A stretch of 64,000 nt of DNA from Caldilineaceae bacterium (GTDB taxonomy: Bacteria; Chloroflexota; Anaerolineae; Caldilineales; Caldilineaceae). Positions 8,533 through 16,863 of this stretch are shown here, piece by piece. Position 1 is the first letter of the stretch; each line of letters begins with the position of its first letter. Where the stretch lies: NCBI GenBank assembly GCA_022821585.1, contig JAJEDI010000053.1, forward strand, positions 1-64,000, written 5' to 3'. The position numbers were made by a program, and so were the translations under genes. The notes beneath the pieces are model-generated. The model was not told the origin of the DNA, made no database searches, and was given only the letters and a program-made list of their open reading frames with translations.

Positions 8533-9468
8533 ATGCGCGCCTTCGTCATCCGCCGCCTCCTCCAGGCGGTCCTCGTCATATTCCTTGTCGTAACCCTGGT
8601 CTTCTTCCTGATCCGCGTCTCCGGCGACCCCGCCAGCCTCGGCGTCAACCTCGATCCCAATCGCACCGCCGAAGAGATCAAGGAGGAATACGAGGAGATC
8701 CGCCGCAAAATGGGGCTGGACAAGCACCCCGTCATCCAGTATGCAGTCTTCTGGCAACGCACCCTGCAGCTCGACTTCGGCCACTCCTTCCGTTACGGCG
8801 TGCCCACCACCACCGTCATCTTCGAACGCCTGCCCAACAGCCTGCGCCTCGGCGCCGCCGCCCTCATCCTCGGCATCGCCCTCGGCCTCCCCCTCGGCAT
8901 CATCGCCGCCCTCCGCCGCGGCACCATGATCGACACCGCCGCCACCATGGGCGCCGTCCTCGGCATCGTCACGCCCCAATTCTTTCTCGCCATCGTCCTC
9001 ATCCTCATCTTTTCCGTCCAGCTCAGGCTCCTGCCCACATCCGGCGTCGGCACTTGGAAACACCTCATCCTGCCCGCCGTCACCCTCTCCACCGGCCTCA
9101 TCGCCACCGTCGCCCGCATCGCCCGCTCCGGCATGCTCGAAGCCCTCGGCCAGGACTACGTCCGCACCGCCCGCGCCAAGGGCCTCGCCGAACGCGCCGT
9201 CATCTTCGGCCATGCCCTCCGCAACGGCAGCCTCTCCGTCATCACCGTCACCCTCTCATCCCTCCCCCACCTCATCGGCACCGTCGTCGTCGTCGAAGTC
9301 GTCTTCTCCTGGCCCGGCGTCGGCAACCTCATGGCCCAGTCCGTCATGGCCCGCGACTATCCCGTCGTCTTCCTCGACGTCATCCTCTTCTCCGTCCTCA
9401 CCGTCGTCACCTTCCTCATCATGGACATCGTCTACGTCATGGTCGACCCCCGCGTCCGCCACCACTAA
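8533..9468 (+). CDS. ABC transporter permease, DppB/OppB type
   Basis: ATG at 8533 begins MRAFVIRRLLQAVLVIFLVV, the classic first helix of DppB-type permeases. The frame is open for 29 codons upstream, but those are low-complexity Ser/Leu from the CT-rich repeat. The 311-residue product has about six membrane helices and the binding-protein-dependent transport signature near 212-245 (GQDYVRTARAKGLAERAVIFGHALRNG, with the EAA-like A-A-KG core). It pairs with the DppC-type permease at 10366 to form the membrane channel for the lipoprotein at 6729. No clear Shine-Dalgarno is seen; the upstream bases are pyrimidine-rich. Confidence 0.9.
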   Translation: MRAFVIRRLLQAVLVIFLVVTLVFFLIRVSGDPASLGVNLDPNRTAEEIKEEYEEIRRKMGLDKHPVIQYAVFWQRTLQLDFGHSFRYGVPTTTVIFERLPNSLRLGAAALILGIALGLPLGIIAALRRGTMIDTAATMGAVLGIVTPQFFLAIVLILIFSVQLRLLPTSGVGTWKHLILPAVTLSTGLIATVARIARSGMLEALGQDYVRTARAKGLAERAVIFGHALRNGSLSVITVTLSSLPHLIGTVVVVEVVFSWPGVGNLMAQSVMARDYPVVFLDVILFSVLTVVTFLIMDIVYVMVDPRVRHH

Positions 9469-9595
9469 CCTCCGCCCCCGCCCACCCATGAGCATCAACA
9501 TCGCCCCCACCACCCTGAATTCCCAATCCCAAAACAAGCCAGGACTAGGGACTCCCCCCTATCCCCTGTCCCCTAACCCCTCGCCCCTGCCCTTT

Positions 9596-9679
9596 GGGCG
9601 GTCGGGCCTATTCGGCCCTCCCTTGTGCGGGGGCTCCGCCCCCGCAACGCCCCCTCTCCTACAACATGCCTCATCGACC
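9596..9679. repeat. 84-bp dispersed repeat, copy 1
   Basis: Near-identical to 50183-50264 (82 bp; the differences are a few substitutions and a 2-nt gap). It contains two small hairpins: GGGCC-TATTC-GGCCC and a GC-only stem around GGGGGCTCCGCCCCC. It lies just after the DppB-type permease gene, in DNA that interrupts the transporter operon. Confidence 0.65.
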
Positions 9680-9872
9680 ATACGCCGCGTCGCCACCAAG
9701 TGCCTATTCCACCGGACTCACCCAACCACCCATACGCCGCGTCGCCAGCATATACCGTGGCCACCGCACTCGTCCCACCACCTCCCGACTCGCACCAACG
9801 ATCGAGCGCGAGCCATCGAGACCTGGTGCCTTATTCCGTGCTTGCCTAACGCCAGTAACGACCTACCGAAAC

Positions 9873-10235
9873 ATGATTCGTTCACGAAACTATCAGGATC
9901 TGATCGTCTGGAAGAAATCAATTGCTTTGGTCAGCAAGCTTTACGCATCCACAAGAGCCTTCCCCAAGGAAGAACTTTACGGGTTGACCTCCCAAATCAG
10001 GCGTGCCGGTGTCTCGATACCTGCCAACATCGCCGAAGGCCAGGGCAGAAACAGCCTCGGCGAATTCCGACAATTCCTCGGCATCGCACAAGGCTCCCTG
10101 GCCGAACTCGAGACCCTGCTAATCATCTCCGGCAATCTCAACTACCTGAAGCCGCAGAAAAAAGAAGAGCTACTGAAACTGTGCGACGAAATCAGCCGCC
10201 TCCTGGCCGGCCTCAAAAGATCTTTAACAAAATGA
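9873..10235 (+). CDS. Four-helix-bundle protein (S23 / 23S rRNA-IVS family)
   Basis: The 120-residue product starts MIRSRNYQDLIVWKKSIALV and contains all family landmarks: DL-VW-K-, FPKEELYGLTSQIRRAGVSIPANIAEG, SLGEFRQFLGIAQGSLAELETLL and a C-terminal helix ISRLLAGLKRSL. The open frame extends upstream to 9594 but covers only repeat-derived sequence, so ATG 9873 is chosen. The family was first seen inside 23S rRNA intervening sequences; members form pentamers and related folds act as accessory proteins in diversity-generating retroelements. No reverse transcriptase or template repeat is seen here. The gene sits between the two permease genes of one transporter, with repeats on both sides, which suggests insertion. 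Its function here is unknown. Confidence 0.85.
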   Translation: MIRSRNYQDLIVWKKSIALVSKLYASTRAFPKEELYGLTSQIRRAGVSIPANIAEGQGRNSLGEFRQFLGIAQGSLAELETLLIISGNLNYLKPQKKEELLKLCDEISRLLAGLKRSLTK

Positions 10236-10336
10236 ACAACCAGCCCGACGACCAAAACGCAAACCTGACCGCCGAGCATCGCGCAGATCCGTACCGTCAC
10301 CCACCCCGGTCCGCGCCACCAGGCCCGCTCAGCCGT

Positions 10337-10363
10337 CAACTAAAAACTAAAAACTAACAACTA
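10337..10363. repeat. CTAAAAACT repeat, copy 1
   Basis: CAACTAAAAACTAAAAACT followed by AACAACTATT ends two bases before the ATG of the DppC-type permease. It occupies the place where a Shine-Dalgarno would be. Confidence 0.6.
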
Positions 10364-10365
10364 TT

Positions 10366-11268
10366 ATGTCCACAGTTTTAGAGCAGAGAAGTATACTCAC
10401 ACGCAACCCCCACCGCAGCCTCTGGGGCGAAGCCTGGACCCACCGCCAAGGCATCGTCGGCGGCTTCCTCCTCCTCCTCTTCGCCTTCATGGCCGTCTTC
10501 GGCCCGCTCCTCGCCCCCCACGACCCCATCGCCATCGACTTCAGCAACATCTCCGCCAAACCCTCCTGGCTCGACCTCGAAAACGGCAAAGGCCTCATGG
10601 GCACCGACAACCTCGGCCGCGACGTCTTCAGCCGCGTCCTCGTCGGCTCCCGCATCTCCCTCCTCATCGGCACCACCGCCACCATCGTCGGCATCATCAC
10701 CGGCATCATCATGGGCCTCATCGCCGGCTACCGCGGCGGCCTCGCCGGCGACATCATCATGCGCGTCGCCGACACCCAGACCGCCATTCCCTTCCTCGTC
10801 CTCCTCATCGCCGCCGTCGCCTTCATCGGCGGCGGACTCCTCAACATCATCCTCTTCCTCGGCATCGGCGCCTGGGTCGGCTACGCCCGCCTCATCCGCG
10901 GCGAAGTCCTCAGCATCCGCGAGCGCGACTTCGTCGAAGCCGCCCGCGCCATCGGCGCCGGCGACGCCCGCATCATGTACCGCCACATCCTCCCCAACGC
11001 CGTCGCACCCGTCATCGTCGCCGCCACCCTCTCCTTCGGCTCCATGATCCTCACCGAATCCGCCCTCAGCTTCCTCGGCTTCGGCGTCTCCACCCTCATC
11101 CCCACCTGGGGCAAAATGGTCGCCGACGCCCGCGACTACATCACCACCGCCTGGCACCCCAGCGTCTTCCCCGCCCTCGCCATCATGCTCGTCGTCCTCG
11201 GCGCCAACCTCCTCGGCGACTGGCTCCGCGACATCTTCGACCCCCGCCTCCGCGGCCGCGAAAGCTGA
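10366..11268 (+). CDS. ABC transporter permease, DppC/OppC type
   Basis: The 300-residue product has the DppC N-terminal helix (HRQGIVGGFLLLLFAFMAVFG), the family phrase GTDNLGRDVFSRVLVGSRISL, and the EAA loop near 188-215 (RERDFVEAARAIGAGDARIMYRHILPNA). It ends with FDPRLRGRES, matching the usual FDPRLR terminus. It forms the second half of the importer channel with the protein at 8533-9468. About 900 bp of repeat DNA and a four-helix-bundle gene separate the two, an unusual gap for this operon type. The start is preceded by a CTAAAAACT repeat rather than a ribosome site. Confidence 0.9.
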   Translation: MSTVLEQRSILTRNPHRSLWGEAWTHRQGIVGGFLLLLFAFMAVFGPLLAPHDPIAIDFSNISAKPSWLDLENGKGLMGTDNLGRDVFSRVLVGSRISLLIGTTATIVGIITGIIMGLIAGYRGGLAGDIIMRVADTQTAIPFLVLLIAAVAFIGGGLLNIILFLGIGAWVGYARLIRGEVLSIRERDFVEAARAIGAGDARIMYRHILPNAVAPVIVAATLSFGSMILTESALSFLGFGVSTLIPTWGKMVADARDYITTAWHPSVFPALAIMLVVLGANLLGDWLRDIFDPRLRGRES

Positions 11269-11431
11269 ACCCACCCCCATTACCCCCACTTGCGCACATC
11301 CACCGCCTGTGGCCAAATAATCCCAAACCCAAGCGCCGCCAATCACCCCCAACCCATCGCGGTCCACTCGTGGAAAAAGAATCGTGTTCTCCACGCACGC
11401 CGCAGATCACTAAGAACTGCCGTTCGCGGTT

Positions 11432-11464
11432 CACTAAAAACTAAAAACTAGCAACTAAAAACTA
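11432..11464. repeat. CTAAAAACT repeat, copy 2
   Basis: CACTAAAAACTAAAAACTA, then GCAACTAAAAACTAC, ends five bases before the acyltransferase ATG at 11470. It occupies the ribosome-site position, as copies 1, 4 and 5 do. Confidence 0.6.
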
Positions 11465-11469
11465 CAACA

Positions 11470-12816
11470 ATGTCTCTCCCCATCTGGACCCACGCCGCCC
11501 ACCAGGCCGCCCAAACGCCCCCCAACCGCAACCGCTACGTCGACCTCCTGCGCGCCGCCTCCATCTGCCTCGTCATCCTCGGCCACTGGCTCGTCGCCGC
11601 CATCTATGCCCAGGGCAACCATATGGAGACCCAGGACGTGATTGCCGTCATCCCCTGGACCCGCTGGCTAACCTGGCTCTTCCAGGTCATGCCCGTCTTC
11701 TTCCTCGTCGGCGGCTACGTCAACGCCATCGGCTGGCAGTCCGCCCAGCGCCGCCGCGAAAACTACGCCGCCTGGCTCGCCCGCCGCCTCCAACGTCTGG
11801 TCCTCCCCGTCCTCCCCGTCCTCGCCGCCTGGACCCTGATCGGTGCCTTCTTTACCGGCCTCTTCAACCAAATCTCTTTCCCCACCAGCCTTCTCAAAAA
11901 CGCCTCCCAATTCGCGCTCCTGCCCGCTTGGTTCCTCGTCGTCTACATCCTCATGATCCTCCTCACACCCCTATCCTACCGCGCCTGGCAGCGCTACGGT
12001 TTCTACTCCTTCTGGGCGCTCGTGGCCGCCGCTGCGCTCATAGACCTCCTCGCCCTCGGCGCCGGCTGGCACATACTCGGCTGGCTCAACTACCTCTTCG
12101 TCTGGCTCGCCGTCCACCAGCTAGGCTACGCCTGGCAGGCCGGCCGCATCGGCGCACCCCGCCGCGCCCTCCTCTGGGCCGCCGCCGGCCTGGCTGTGCT
12201 CATCGCCCTTGTTGCCTTCGGCCCTTACCCCATCAACATGGTAACGACCGCCAGCCAGCGGATCAGCAACAGCCTGCCGCCCAGAGTAACGCTGGTCGCC
12301 CTCGGCGTCGCCCAGACCGGCCTCCTCCTCGCCCTCGAAAAACCCGCCCGCCGCCTCCTCCAACGCGGCGCCCTCTGGACAACCACCGTGCTCATCAACA
12401 GCATCATTATGACCGTCTTCCTCTGGCACGTAACCGCCCTCGTAACCGCGGTCGGGCTGATATTCATCATAGGCGGCTGGGAGAGATTCTTCTTGCTGTC
12501 AGTAATTCCCGGCACATCTACCTGGTGGCTCACCCGCCCCCTATGGATCGCCGTCCTCATCGTCGTCCTCATCCCCTTCGTCGCCCTCTTCCACCGCTTC
12601 GAACGCATCGGCCAGGCCCGGCAAGGCCCCGCGCCCCCCGCCCCCGCGCCCCCCGCCTGGCAACTCCTCCCCGGCTGCGCCCTCGTCTGCCTCGGCCTCT
12701 CCATCCTCACCCTCCGCGGCATCCCCACCCAAACCTGGCCCGGCATCAACCTCCTCGCCCTCTCCTTCCCCTTCCTCGGCGCCGCCCTAATCTGGTTCAC
12801 CCCCAAGCGCACTTGA
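11470..12816 (+). CDS. Acyltransferase-3 family membrane protein
   Basis: The 448-residue product opens with NRYVDLLRAASICLVILGHW, the acyltransferase-3 signature in which the histidine after LG is catalytic. About ten membrane helices follow, including the region MPVFFLVGGYVNAI and the family turn LLTPLSYRAWQRYG. Family members O-acylate sugars, peptidoglycan or exported polymers at the membrane. The acceptor here is unknown; polysaccharide genes are over 20 kb away. A Pro/Ala hinge at about 380-395 (GPAPPAPAPPAW) links the last helices. The gene follows the permease without a clear own promoter, so cotranscription is possible. Confidence 0.8.
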   Translation: MSLPIWTHAAHQAAQTPPNRNRYVDLLRAASICLVILGHWLVAAIYAQGNHMETQDVIAVIPWTRWLTWLFQVMPVFFLVGGYVNAIGWQSAQRRRENYAAWLARRLQRLVLPVLPVLAAWTLIGAFFTGLFNQISFPTSLLKNASQFALLPAWFLVVYILMILLTPLSYRAWQRYGFYSFWALVAAAALIDLLALGAGWHILGWLNYLFVWLAVHQLGYAWQAGRIGAPRRALLWAAAGLAVLIALVAFGPYPINMVTTASQRISNSLPPRVTLVALGVAQTGLLLALEKPARRLLQRGALWTTTVLINSIIMTVFLWHVTALVTAVGLIFIIGGWERFFLLSVIPGTSTWWLTRPLWIAVLIVVLIPFVALFHRFERIGQARQGPAPPAPAPPAWQLLPGCALVCLGLSILTLRGIPTQTWPGINLLALSFPFLGAALIWFTPKRT

Positions 12817-12926
12817 AGCGGGCGTGATTCAACAACGTGATCCGGATTAAGAGAGACTGATCCGTTCCACTACCACAGAATCTAGAGGCGAACCGGTAGT
12901 GATATAACTTCCTCTTAGGATGCTAC

Positions 12927-12955
12927 TTGCAATTCTATGGGGGAACCACTATAAT
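12927..12955 (+). promoter_or_regulatory. Sigma70-type promoter of the toxin-antitoxin pair
   Basis: TTGCAA (12927-12932), a 17-bp spacer and a perfect TATAAT (12950-12955). Transcription would begin near 12962, only about four nt before the toxin ATG, which implies a leaderless or nearly leaderless mRNA. Confidence 0.6.
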
Positions 12956-12965
12956 CTGTGAGCGC

Positions 12966-13328
12966 ATGGAGACGACAAACCCTGTCGAATGGGTCGGAAC
13001 AAGCAAGAGAGACCTGAAAAAATTCCCCGCTGCAGTGCAGGACGAGGTCGGTTTTGCTTTGTATCAGGCCCAAATTGGACTCAGATATCGGCACGTCAAA
13101 TCTCTCAAAGGGTTCGGGGCAAATGTCCTTGAGATCATCTCTCGTCACGATGGCGACGCGTTCAGGGCTGTATATACGGTTCGGTTCAAAGGAGCGGTAT
13201 ATGTCCTGCATGCTTTCCAAAAGAAAGCAAAAAGGGGAGTCTCTACACCTAAGCAGGAGATCGATCTGGTCAGACGCAGGCTTATGGCTGCAGAGCAACA
13301 CTACAGAGAATTCTATGGCGAAAGGTAG
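12966..13328 (+). CDS. HigB/Gp49-like (RelE superfamily) toxin
   Basis: The 120-residue product starts METTNPVEWVGTSKRDLKKF, matching the N-terminus of the phage-derived Gp49/DUF891 toxin family. It continues with LYQAQIGLRYRHVKSLKGFG, the core FRAVYTVRFKGAVYVLHAFQKK and the terminal TPKQEIDLVRRRL. Family members are ribosome-dependent or free mRNA endonucleases held inactive by an XRE antitoxin, which follows eight nt downstream. The ATG at 12966 fits the family length; an upstream in-frame start at 12927 would overlap the promoter. Toxin-first order is typical for HigBA. Being chromosomal and complete, it is probably functional. Confidence 0.85.
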   Translation: METTNPVEWVGTSKRDLKKFPAAVQDEVGFALYQAQIGLRYRHVKSLKGFGANVLEIISRHDGDAFRAVYTVRFKGAVYVLHAFQKKAKRGVSTPKQEIDLVRRRLMAAEQHYREFYGER

Positions 13329-13336
13329 ATAGAGCA

Positions 13337-13969
13337 ATGCATCCAACAAAAGAAATCATCGAGCGCGGCACCGGCAATGTGTTTGCGGACCTGGGCCGCC
13401 CGGACGCTGAAACACACCTGCTCAAAGCGCAGCTCGTCACGCGCATCGAAAAGATCATTCGTCAGCGAAAGCTCAAACAGGTCGAAGCTGCCGCAATACT
13501 AGGGCTGTCCCAGCCGGATGTATCGCGTCTCCTCCGCGGAAATTTTCGTGAGTACTCCGTGGAACGGCTTCTGCGTCTGTTGACTGCACTCGGACGTGAT
13601 ATCGAAATCGTTGTACACGAACCAGATTCCACCACAGGCGACGAAGTGGCGGCGCAACTGACACCACAGCGGCAGGGCACGCTCAGCGTCGCCAGTACTA
13701 AGGACAGTGGCAGTACAGCAACTTCTCGTCCTATTCCCGCTCCCGCGACGCGCCTATTGATGGAAGCGCCCCCTAGTGCTTACATTGACCGTTACCGTCC
13801 ACAAGCCGTTCCACGGAAAAGAGGTTCAATTGTGAAACTAAGGCGAGCCCGCGCAAAAGGGGTGATACTGAGTGATAAGAAAGAAAAGAGAAGATTGGGA
13901 AGAAAGGGATATATGGTAGTAGGATATCAGCGTGGTTCAACCCAGAGACCGGTCTCGACGAAAGCGTGA
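13337..13969 (+). CDS. HigA-like XRE-family antitoxin with a long C-terminal extension
   Basis: Residues 1-95 are a typical HigA-type protein: a lead with VFADLG-PDAE-HLLKAQL, then a helix-turn-helix (LKQVEAAAILGLSQPDVSRLLRG) and the family end LLRLLTALGRDIEIVV. Partners usually end within about ten residues of this point, but here the frame continues to 210 residues. The tail has Ser/Thr/Pro-rich sequence and then a Lys/Arg-rich segment (KKEKRRLGRKG). Its composition resembles translated non-coding DNA, suggesting loss of the original stop codon. Antitoxins of this type bind their own promoter and neutralise HigB. Whether the tail affects that is unknown. Confidence 0.75.
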   Translation: MHPTKEIIERGTGNVFADLGRPDAETHLLKAQLVTRIEKIIRQRKLKQVEAAAILGLSQPDVSRLLRGNFREYSVERLLRLLTALGRDIEIVVHEPDSTTGDEVAAQLTPQRQGTLSVASTKDSGSTATSRPIPAPATRLLMEAPPSAYIDRYRPQAVPRKRGSIVKLRRARAKGVILSDKKEKRRLGRKGYMVVGYQRGSTQRPVSTKA

Positions 13970-14032
13970 CTCGACCTTTGATTAAGGATGTCAACCTGAA
14001 ATCGAAATGACCGTGCAAAACGACAACACCAT

Positions 14033-14422
14033 GTGACCAAACTCACAATTCACGCCGACTGCACCAATTCCCCCAAGAAACGCATCCTCCGCGACCTCAA
14101 CATCGCCTTTGCCCACGCCGACGTCGAAGCCATCCTCGCCCACTTCGCCGACGACATCCACTGGCAGATCGTCGGCGAAACCGATCTCCGCGGCAAAGAA
14201 ACCGTCCGCACCGCCCTCGAAGCCATGCACGACACCATCACCACCGAGCTATCCATCCACGCAACTGTCACCCACGGCCCCGAAGCCACCGTCCACGGCG
14301 TCATCACCACCCAGCAGGGCGGCTCCTCCGCCTTCTGCGACATCTGCCGCGTCGCCTCACCCTCCAGCAACAAAATCAACGCAATGACCTCCTACGTAAT
14401 CGCCCTGAACCGCGGTGACTAA
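14033..14422 (+). CDS. NTF2-like / SnoaL-like small protein
   Basis: The product is 129 residues from a GTG that overlaps ATGTGA. The pattern fits NTF2-like folds: an N-terminal helix (RILRDLNIAFAHADVEAILAHF) followed by ADDIHWQIVGETDLRGKETVRTALEAM, then paired strands. The W-I-G-D-RGKE-V stretch is common in SnoaL-like polyketide-cyclase or ketosteroid-isomerase-like proteins. The pocket could bind a small hydrophobic molecule; many family members have no known activity. The C-terminal third (CDICRVASPSSNKINAMTSYV) looks like the usual final strand pair. It stands alone between the toxin-antitoxin pair and the ATPase pair. Confidence 0.65.
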   Translation: MTKLTIHADCTNSPKKRILRDLNIAFAHADVEAILAHFADDIHWQIVGETDLRGKETVRTALEAMHDTITTELSIHATVTHGPEATVHGVITTQQGGSSAFCDICRVASPSSNKINAMTSYVIALNRGD

Positions 14423-14559
14423 GCCAAAACAGAGGACTGTCACCAGCTGTCCCTGGCCTGCACGGTAACAGTCCAAGCGTAAGGTATACTGTAAGGAACA
14501 AACATACCCAGCGCAGCCAGAGAGACCGCCTGCCAGGACCGACCAGGGACCACACCACC

Positions 14560-15669
14560 ATGAGAACCAGGCTTGACGCCATCACCATCAAAGGGTTCAA
14601 GACCATCCGCGAGCTGAACGACTTCAGCCCCGGCCCCTTGACCGTTCTCATCGGCCCCAACGGCGCCGGCAAGTCCAACTTCCTTTCCTTCTTTGAATTG
14701 CTTTGGCATCTGACCTTCGGCCCCGCCAATCTGCAAGCCTATGTGAGTCTCATGGGCGGTGCCAGTAAACTCCTGCACGACGGCCCGGCGATTACGCCAG
14801 AGATCGATGCCCGGCTCAGGCTTCATTTCGAGGACGGCAAGACCGAGTACCACTTTCGACTCGCCTTTGCCGCCGACGACACGCTCATCTACGCCGATGA
14901 GCGCTATCGACTGGAAAATGGAGACCGAGCCGCGACGTCTTCCTGGCAAATAGCGGAAGCAGGCCATCGCTCTTCACTGCTCTCGAACTATGGGACTTCC
15001 GACGATACCAGAGCCGCTATCGTCAATGTTTTTCGAAACATAGTTTCTTTCCACTTTCACGATACGTCAGTGACATCCCATTTTCGCAGGAAAGCCAAGA
15101 TCTCAAGTGACAGAAGATTTCAGCGTGACGGTACCAACCTGGCGCCTTTTCTCTACCGACTGCAGAGAAAAGAAGGTCGATCCTATCAGCGCATAGTCGA
15201 AACCTTGCGCCTGATTCTCCCCTTCTTCTTCGACTTCTACCTCGAACCCGACAGCGGTCACCTGCTGCTTGCCTGGCGCGAAACCGACAGCGACCAGATC
15301 TTCACCGCATCGCAAGCCGCGGACGGGATGTTACGAACCATCGCCCTCGTCACCCTGCTCCTGCAGCCGGATGAAACACTCCCGGATCTGCTCATCCTCG
15401 ACGAGCCCGAACTGGGCCTCCACCCCTACGCCATAAACATTATCGGCGGCCTGATTCGCGCAGCTTCCGAAAAGACCCAGGTGATCGTCGCCACTCAGTC
15501 CACCGCCTTCGTCGACTGCTTCGAGCCTGAGGACATCGTCGTAGTCGAACAAGAGGGCCGCTCGTCTACCTTCCGGCGCCTCGAAAATAACGAAGACCTG
15601 CAAGAGTGGCTCAAGGACTATTCCCTCTCCGAATTGTGGGAAAAGAACGTGGTCGGCGGCCGCCCCTGA
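14560..15669 (+). CDS. AAA ATPase (AAA_21/OLD-like), partner of DUF4276 gene
   Basis: The 369-residue protein opens with the RecF/SMC-like lead LDAITIKGFKTIRELNDF, and Walker A GPNGAGKS follows at residues 32-39. Walker B is LLILDEPELGLHP around residue 277, where the EPELGLHP is the ABC-type Walker B/D-loop. ATQSTAFVD near 310 is the His-switch-like region of AAA_21 proteins (Thr/Gln in place of His). No nuclease domain is fused. The stop TGA overlaps the ATG of the next gene by one nt (TGATG), indicating translational coupling. ATPases of this class work with TOPRIM-type or other nucleases in antiphage modules (for example OLD, Gabija and PARIS). This pair has the same architecture, but its role is inferred. 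A TATACT box at 14485-14490 may be its -10. Confidence 0.8.
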   Translation: MRTRLDAITIKGFKTIRELNDFSPGPLTVLIGPNGAGKSNFLSFFELLWHLTFGPANLQAYVSLMGGASKLLHDGPAITPEIDARLRLHFEDGKTEYHFRLAFAADDTLIYADERYRLENGDRAATSSWQIAEAGHRSSLLSNYGTSDDTRAAIVNVFRNIVSFHFHDTSVTSHFRRKAKISSDRRFQRDGTNLAPFLYRLQRKEGRSYQRIVETLRLILPFFFDFYLEPDSGHLLLAWRETDSDQIFTASQAADGMLRTIALVTLLLQPDETLPDLLILDEPELGLHPYAINIIGGLIRAASEKTQVIVATQSTAFVDCFEPEDIVVVEQEGRSSTFRRLENNEDLQEWLKDYSLSELWEKNVVGGRP

Positions 15670-16352
15670 TGTACGTGAGGCTGAACTTCATAGTGGAGGG
15701 ACAGACTGAAGAGACCTTTGTTAATCAGACCCTGAAGCCACACCTGAGCCGTTTCTCAGTCGGCGTAAGTGCCCGAGTCGTTACAACGAGCAAGCAGCGC
15801 GGCGCAAAGTACCGCGGCGGTCTCAGTACCTACGCCAGGGCCAGAAGGGACATCACCTTCTGGACAAAACAGGACAAAAACACGGACGTCCGCTTCACCA
15901 CCATGTTCGACCTGTACAGCCTTCCCACAGACTTTCCCGCCTACGCCGCCGCCGTTCAGAACAATCCTTTTCATCGGGTGGAGGCATTGGAAGACGCCCT
16001 GGTAAAGGACATCTCTGATGACCGTTTCATCCCATACATTCAGTTGCACGAATTCGAGGCGTTGATTCTGGCCGGTCCCCGCGAGCTTGACTCTCAGTCT
16101 GACAACCGCGCCGACGGCATCGCAAGACTCGAGGCGATGGTTTCGCAGTTCCCTTCCTCTGAACATATCAACGAAGGCACCAACACCGCCCCGTCCAAAC
16201 GCATCATCCGCGAAATACCCGAATACGAAGGCAGTAAGGTATCAGCAGGACCAATTGTGGCCGCAAAGATCGGGCTGCCCACACTGCGTTCGAAATGTTC
16301 ACATTTTGCGCAGTGGCTTGACAAACTGGAACGCCTGGCGGAAGAAGACTGA
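15669..16352 (+). CDS. DUF4276 family (TOPRIM-like) protein
   Basis: From ATG 15669 the 227-residue product begins MYVRLNFIVEGQTEETFVNQ. The strand-EG-TE pattern is the first TOPRIM motif, shared with OLD-type nucleases and topoisomerases, and defines DUF4276. Further conserved parts are TMFDLYSLPTDFPAY (the D-x-Y/L acidic motif), FIPYIQLHEFEALILAGP (the H-E-E-A-L block) and the C-terminal PSKRI region. Acidic residues at VEG (Glu) and at FDLY (Asp) could bind a metal. The gene overlaps the ATPase gene upstream, so the two products probably act together. A nuclease role in defence is likely by analogy, not shown. Confidence 0.8.
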   Translation: MYVRLNFIVEGQTEETFVNQTLKPHLSRFSVGVSARVVTTSKQRGAKYRGGLSTYARARRDITFWTKQDKNTDVRFTTMFDLYSLPTDFPAYAAAVQNNPFHRVEALEDALVKDISDDRFIPYIQLHEFEALILAGPRELDSQSDNRADGIARLEAMVSQFPSSEHINEGTNTAPSKRIIREIPEYEGSKVSAGPIVAAKIGLPTLRSKCSHFAQWLDKLERLAEED

Positions 16353-16673
16353 CATGCCACCGAGCTCGTCATCGCCCTAAGCGACTGCCACAAAACTCCC
16401 CCAAATTCCTCCAAAATCCGCCCCCAATCCGTGCTATAATAACCCCCTCAAGAACGCGCCCAAGCCCAGAGCGTCTGAGAATGAGCAAGCTATACTTCAC
16501 CCAGGAAGTTCACAGAGAATCTGCCAAAAACCCAAAACTGAACCCCAAAACGGGCCAACAAATGCAAGAAAATACCGACAACAGCCGCGAAAAACCCCAA
16601 AAAGGCGCGACATTTGCATACATAACGCGACATTTGCCGACATAACCCGCCCAAACCCGTCAACGCCCATGGC

Positions 16674-16770
16674 CACTCGTAAAACACTCGTAAACGCTCG
16701 TGAACTCTCATGATCTCTCGTACAACGCTCGCAAACGCTCACGGACCCCAATGAACCCTCGCAAGACAAT
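16674..16770. repeat. 10-11-bp phased CTCGTAA repeat array, copy 2
   Basis: CACTCGTAAAA, CACTCGTAAA, CGCTCGTGAA, CTCTCATGAT, CTCTCGTACAA, CGCTCGCAAA and CGCTCACGGA follow one another at 10-11-bp spacing. The conserved core is CTCGTRAA. It matches the arrays at 4448-4518 and 28525-28725. Confidence 0.55.
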
Positions 16771-16773
16771 CCC

Positions 16774-16815
16774 CACTAAAAACTAAGAACTCAAAACTGA
16801 AAACCAAAAAAACTG
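16774..16815. repeat. CTAAAAACT repeat, copy 3 (degenerate)
   Basis: CACTAAAAACTAAGAACTC followed by AAAACTGAAAACC, directly upstream of the metal-importer promoter. Confidence 0.5.
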
Positions 16816-16825
16816 CCTTACCCCC

Positions 16826-16854
16826 TTGACAGAGCACCAAGATTAGGCTATCCT
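16826..16854 (+). promoter_or_regulatory. Promoter of the metal importer operon
   Basis: A perfect TTGACA (16826-16831), a 17-bp spacer and TATCCT (16849-16854). Predicted transcription starts near 16861, about 65 nt before the binding-protein ATG. Confidence 0.7.
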
Positions 16855-16863
16855 TATAAAAGA

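Noticed and set aside
9873-10235. Diversity-generating retroelement, suggested by a bAvd-like four-helix-bundle gene
   Set aside because: No reverse transcriptase and no template/variable repeat pair was seen around it.
10378-11394. Long minus-strand frame of 338 codons opposite the DppC-type permease gene
   Set aside because: Shadow of a C-ending-codon gene: Gly/Asp/Ala/Glu-only composition, no ribosome site, no motif. The same applies to other long frames opposite 6762-7301, 8527-9213, 20791-21606 and 29456-30844.
16481-16645. 54-codon frame MSKLYFTQEV... after a TATAAT
   Set aside because: No ribosome site, low-complexity Lys/Asn/Gln content, and its end is a GCGACATTTGC direct repeat.
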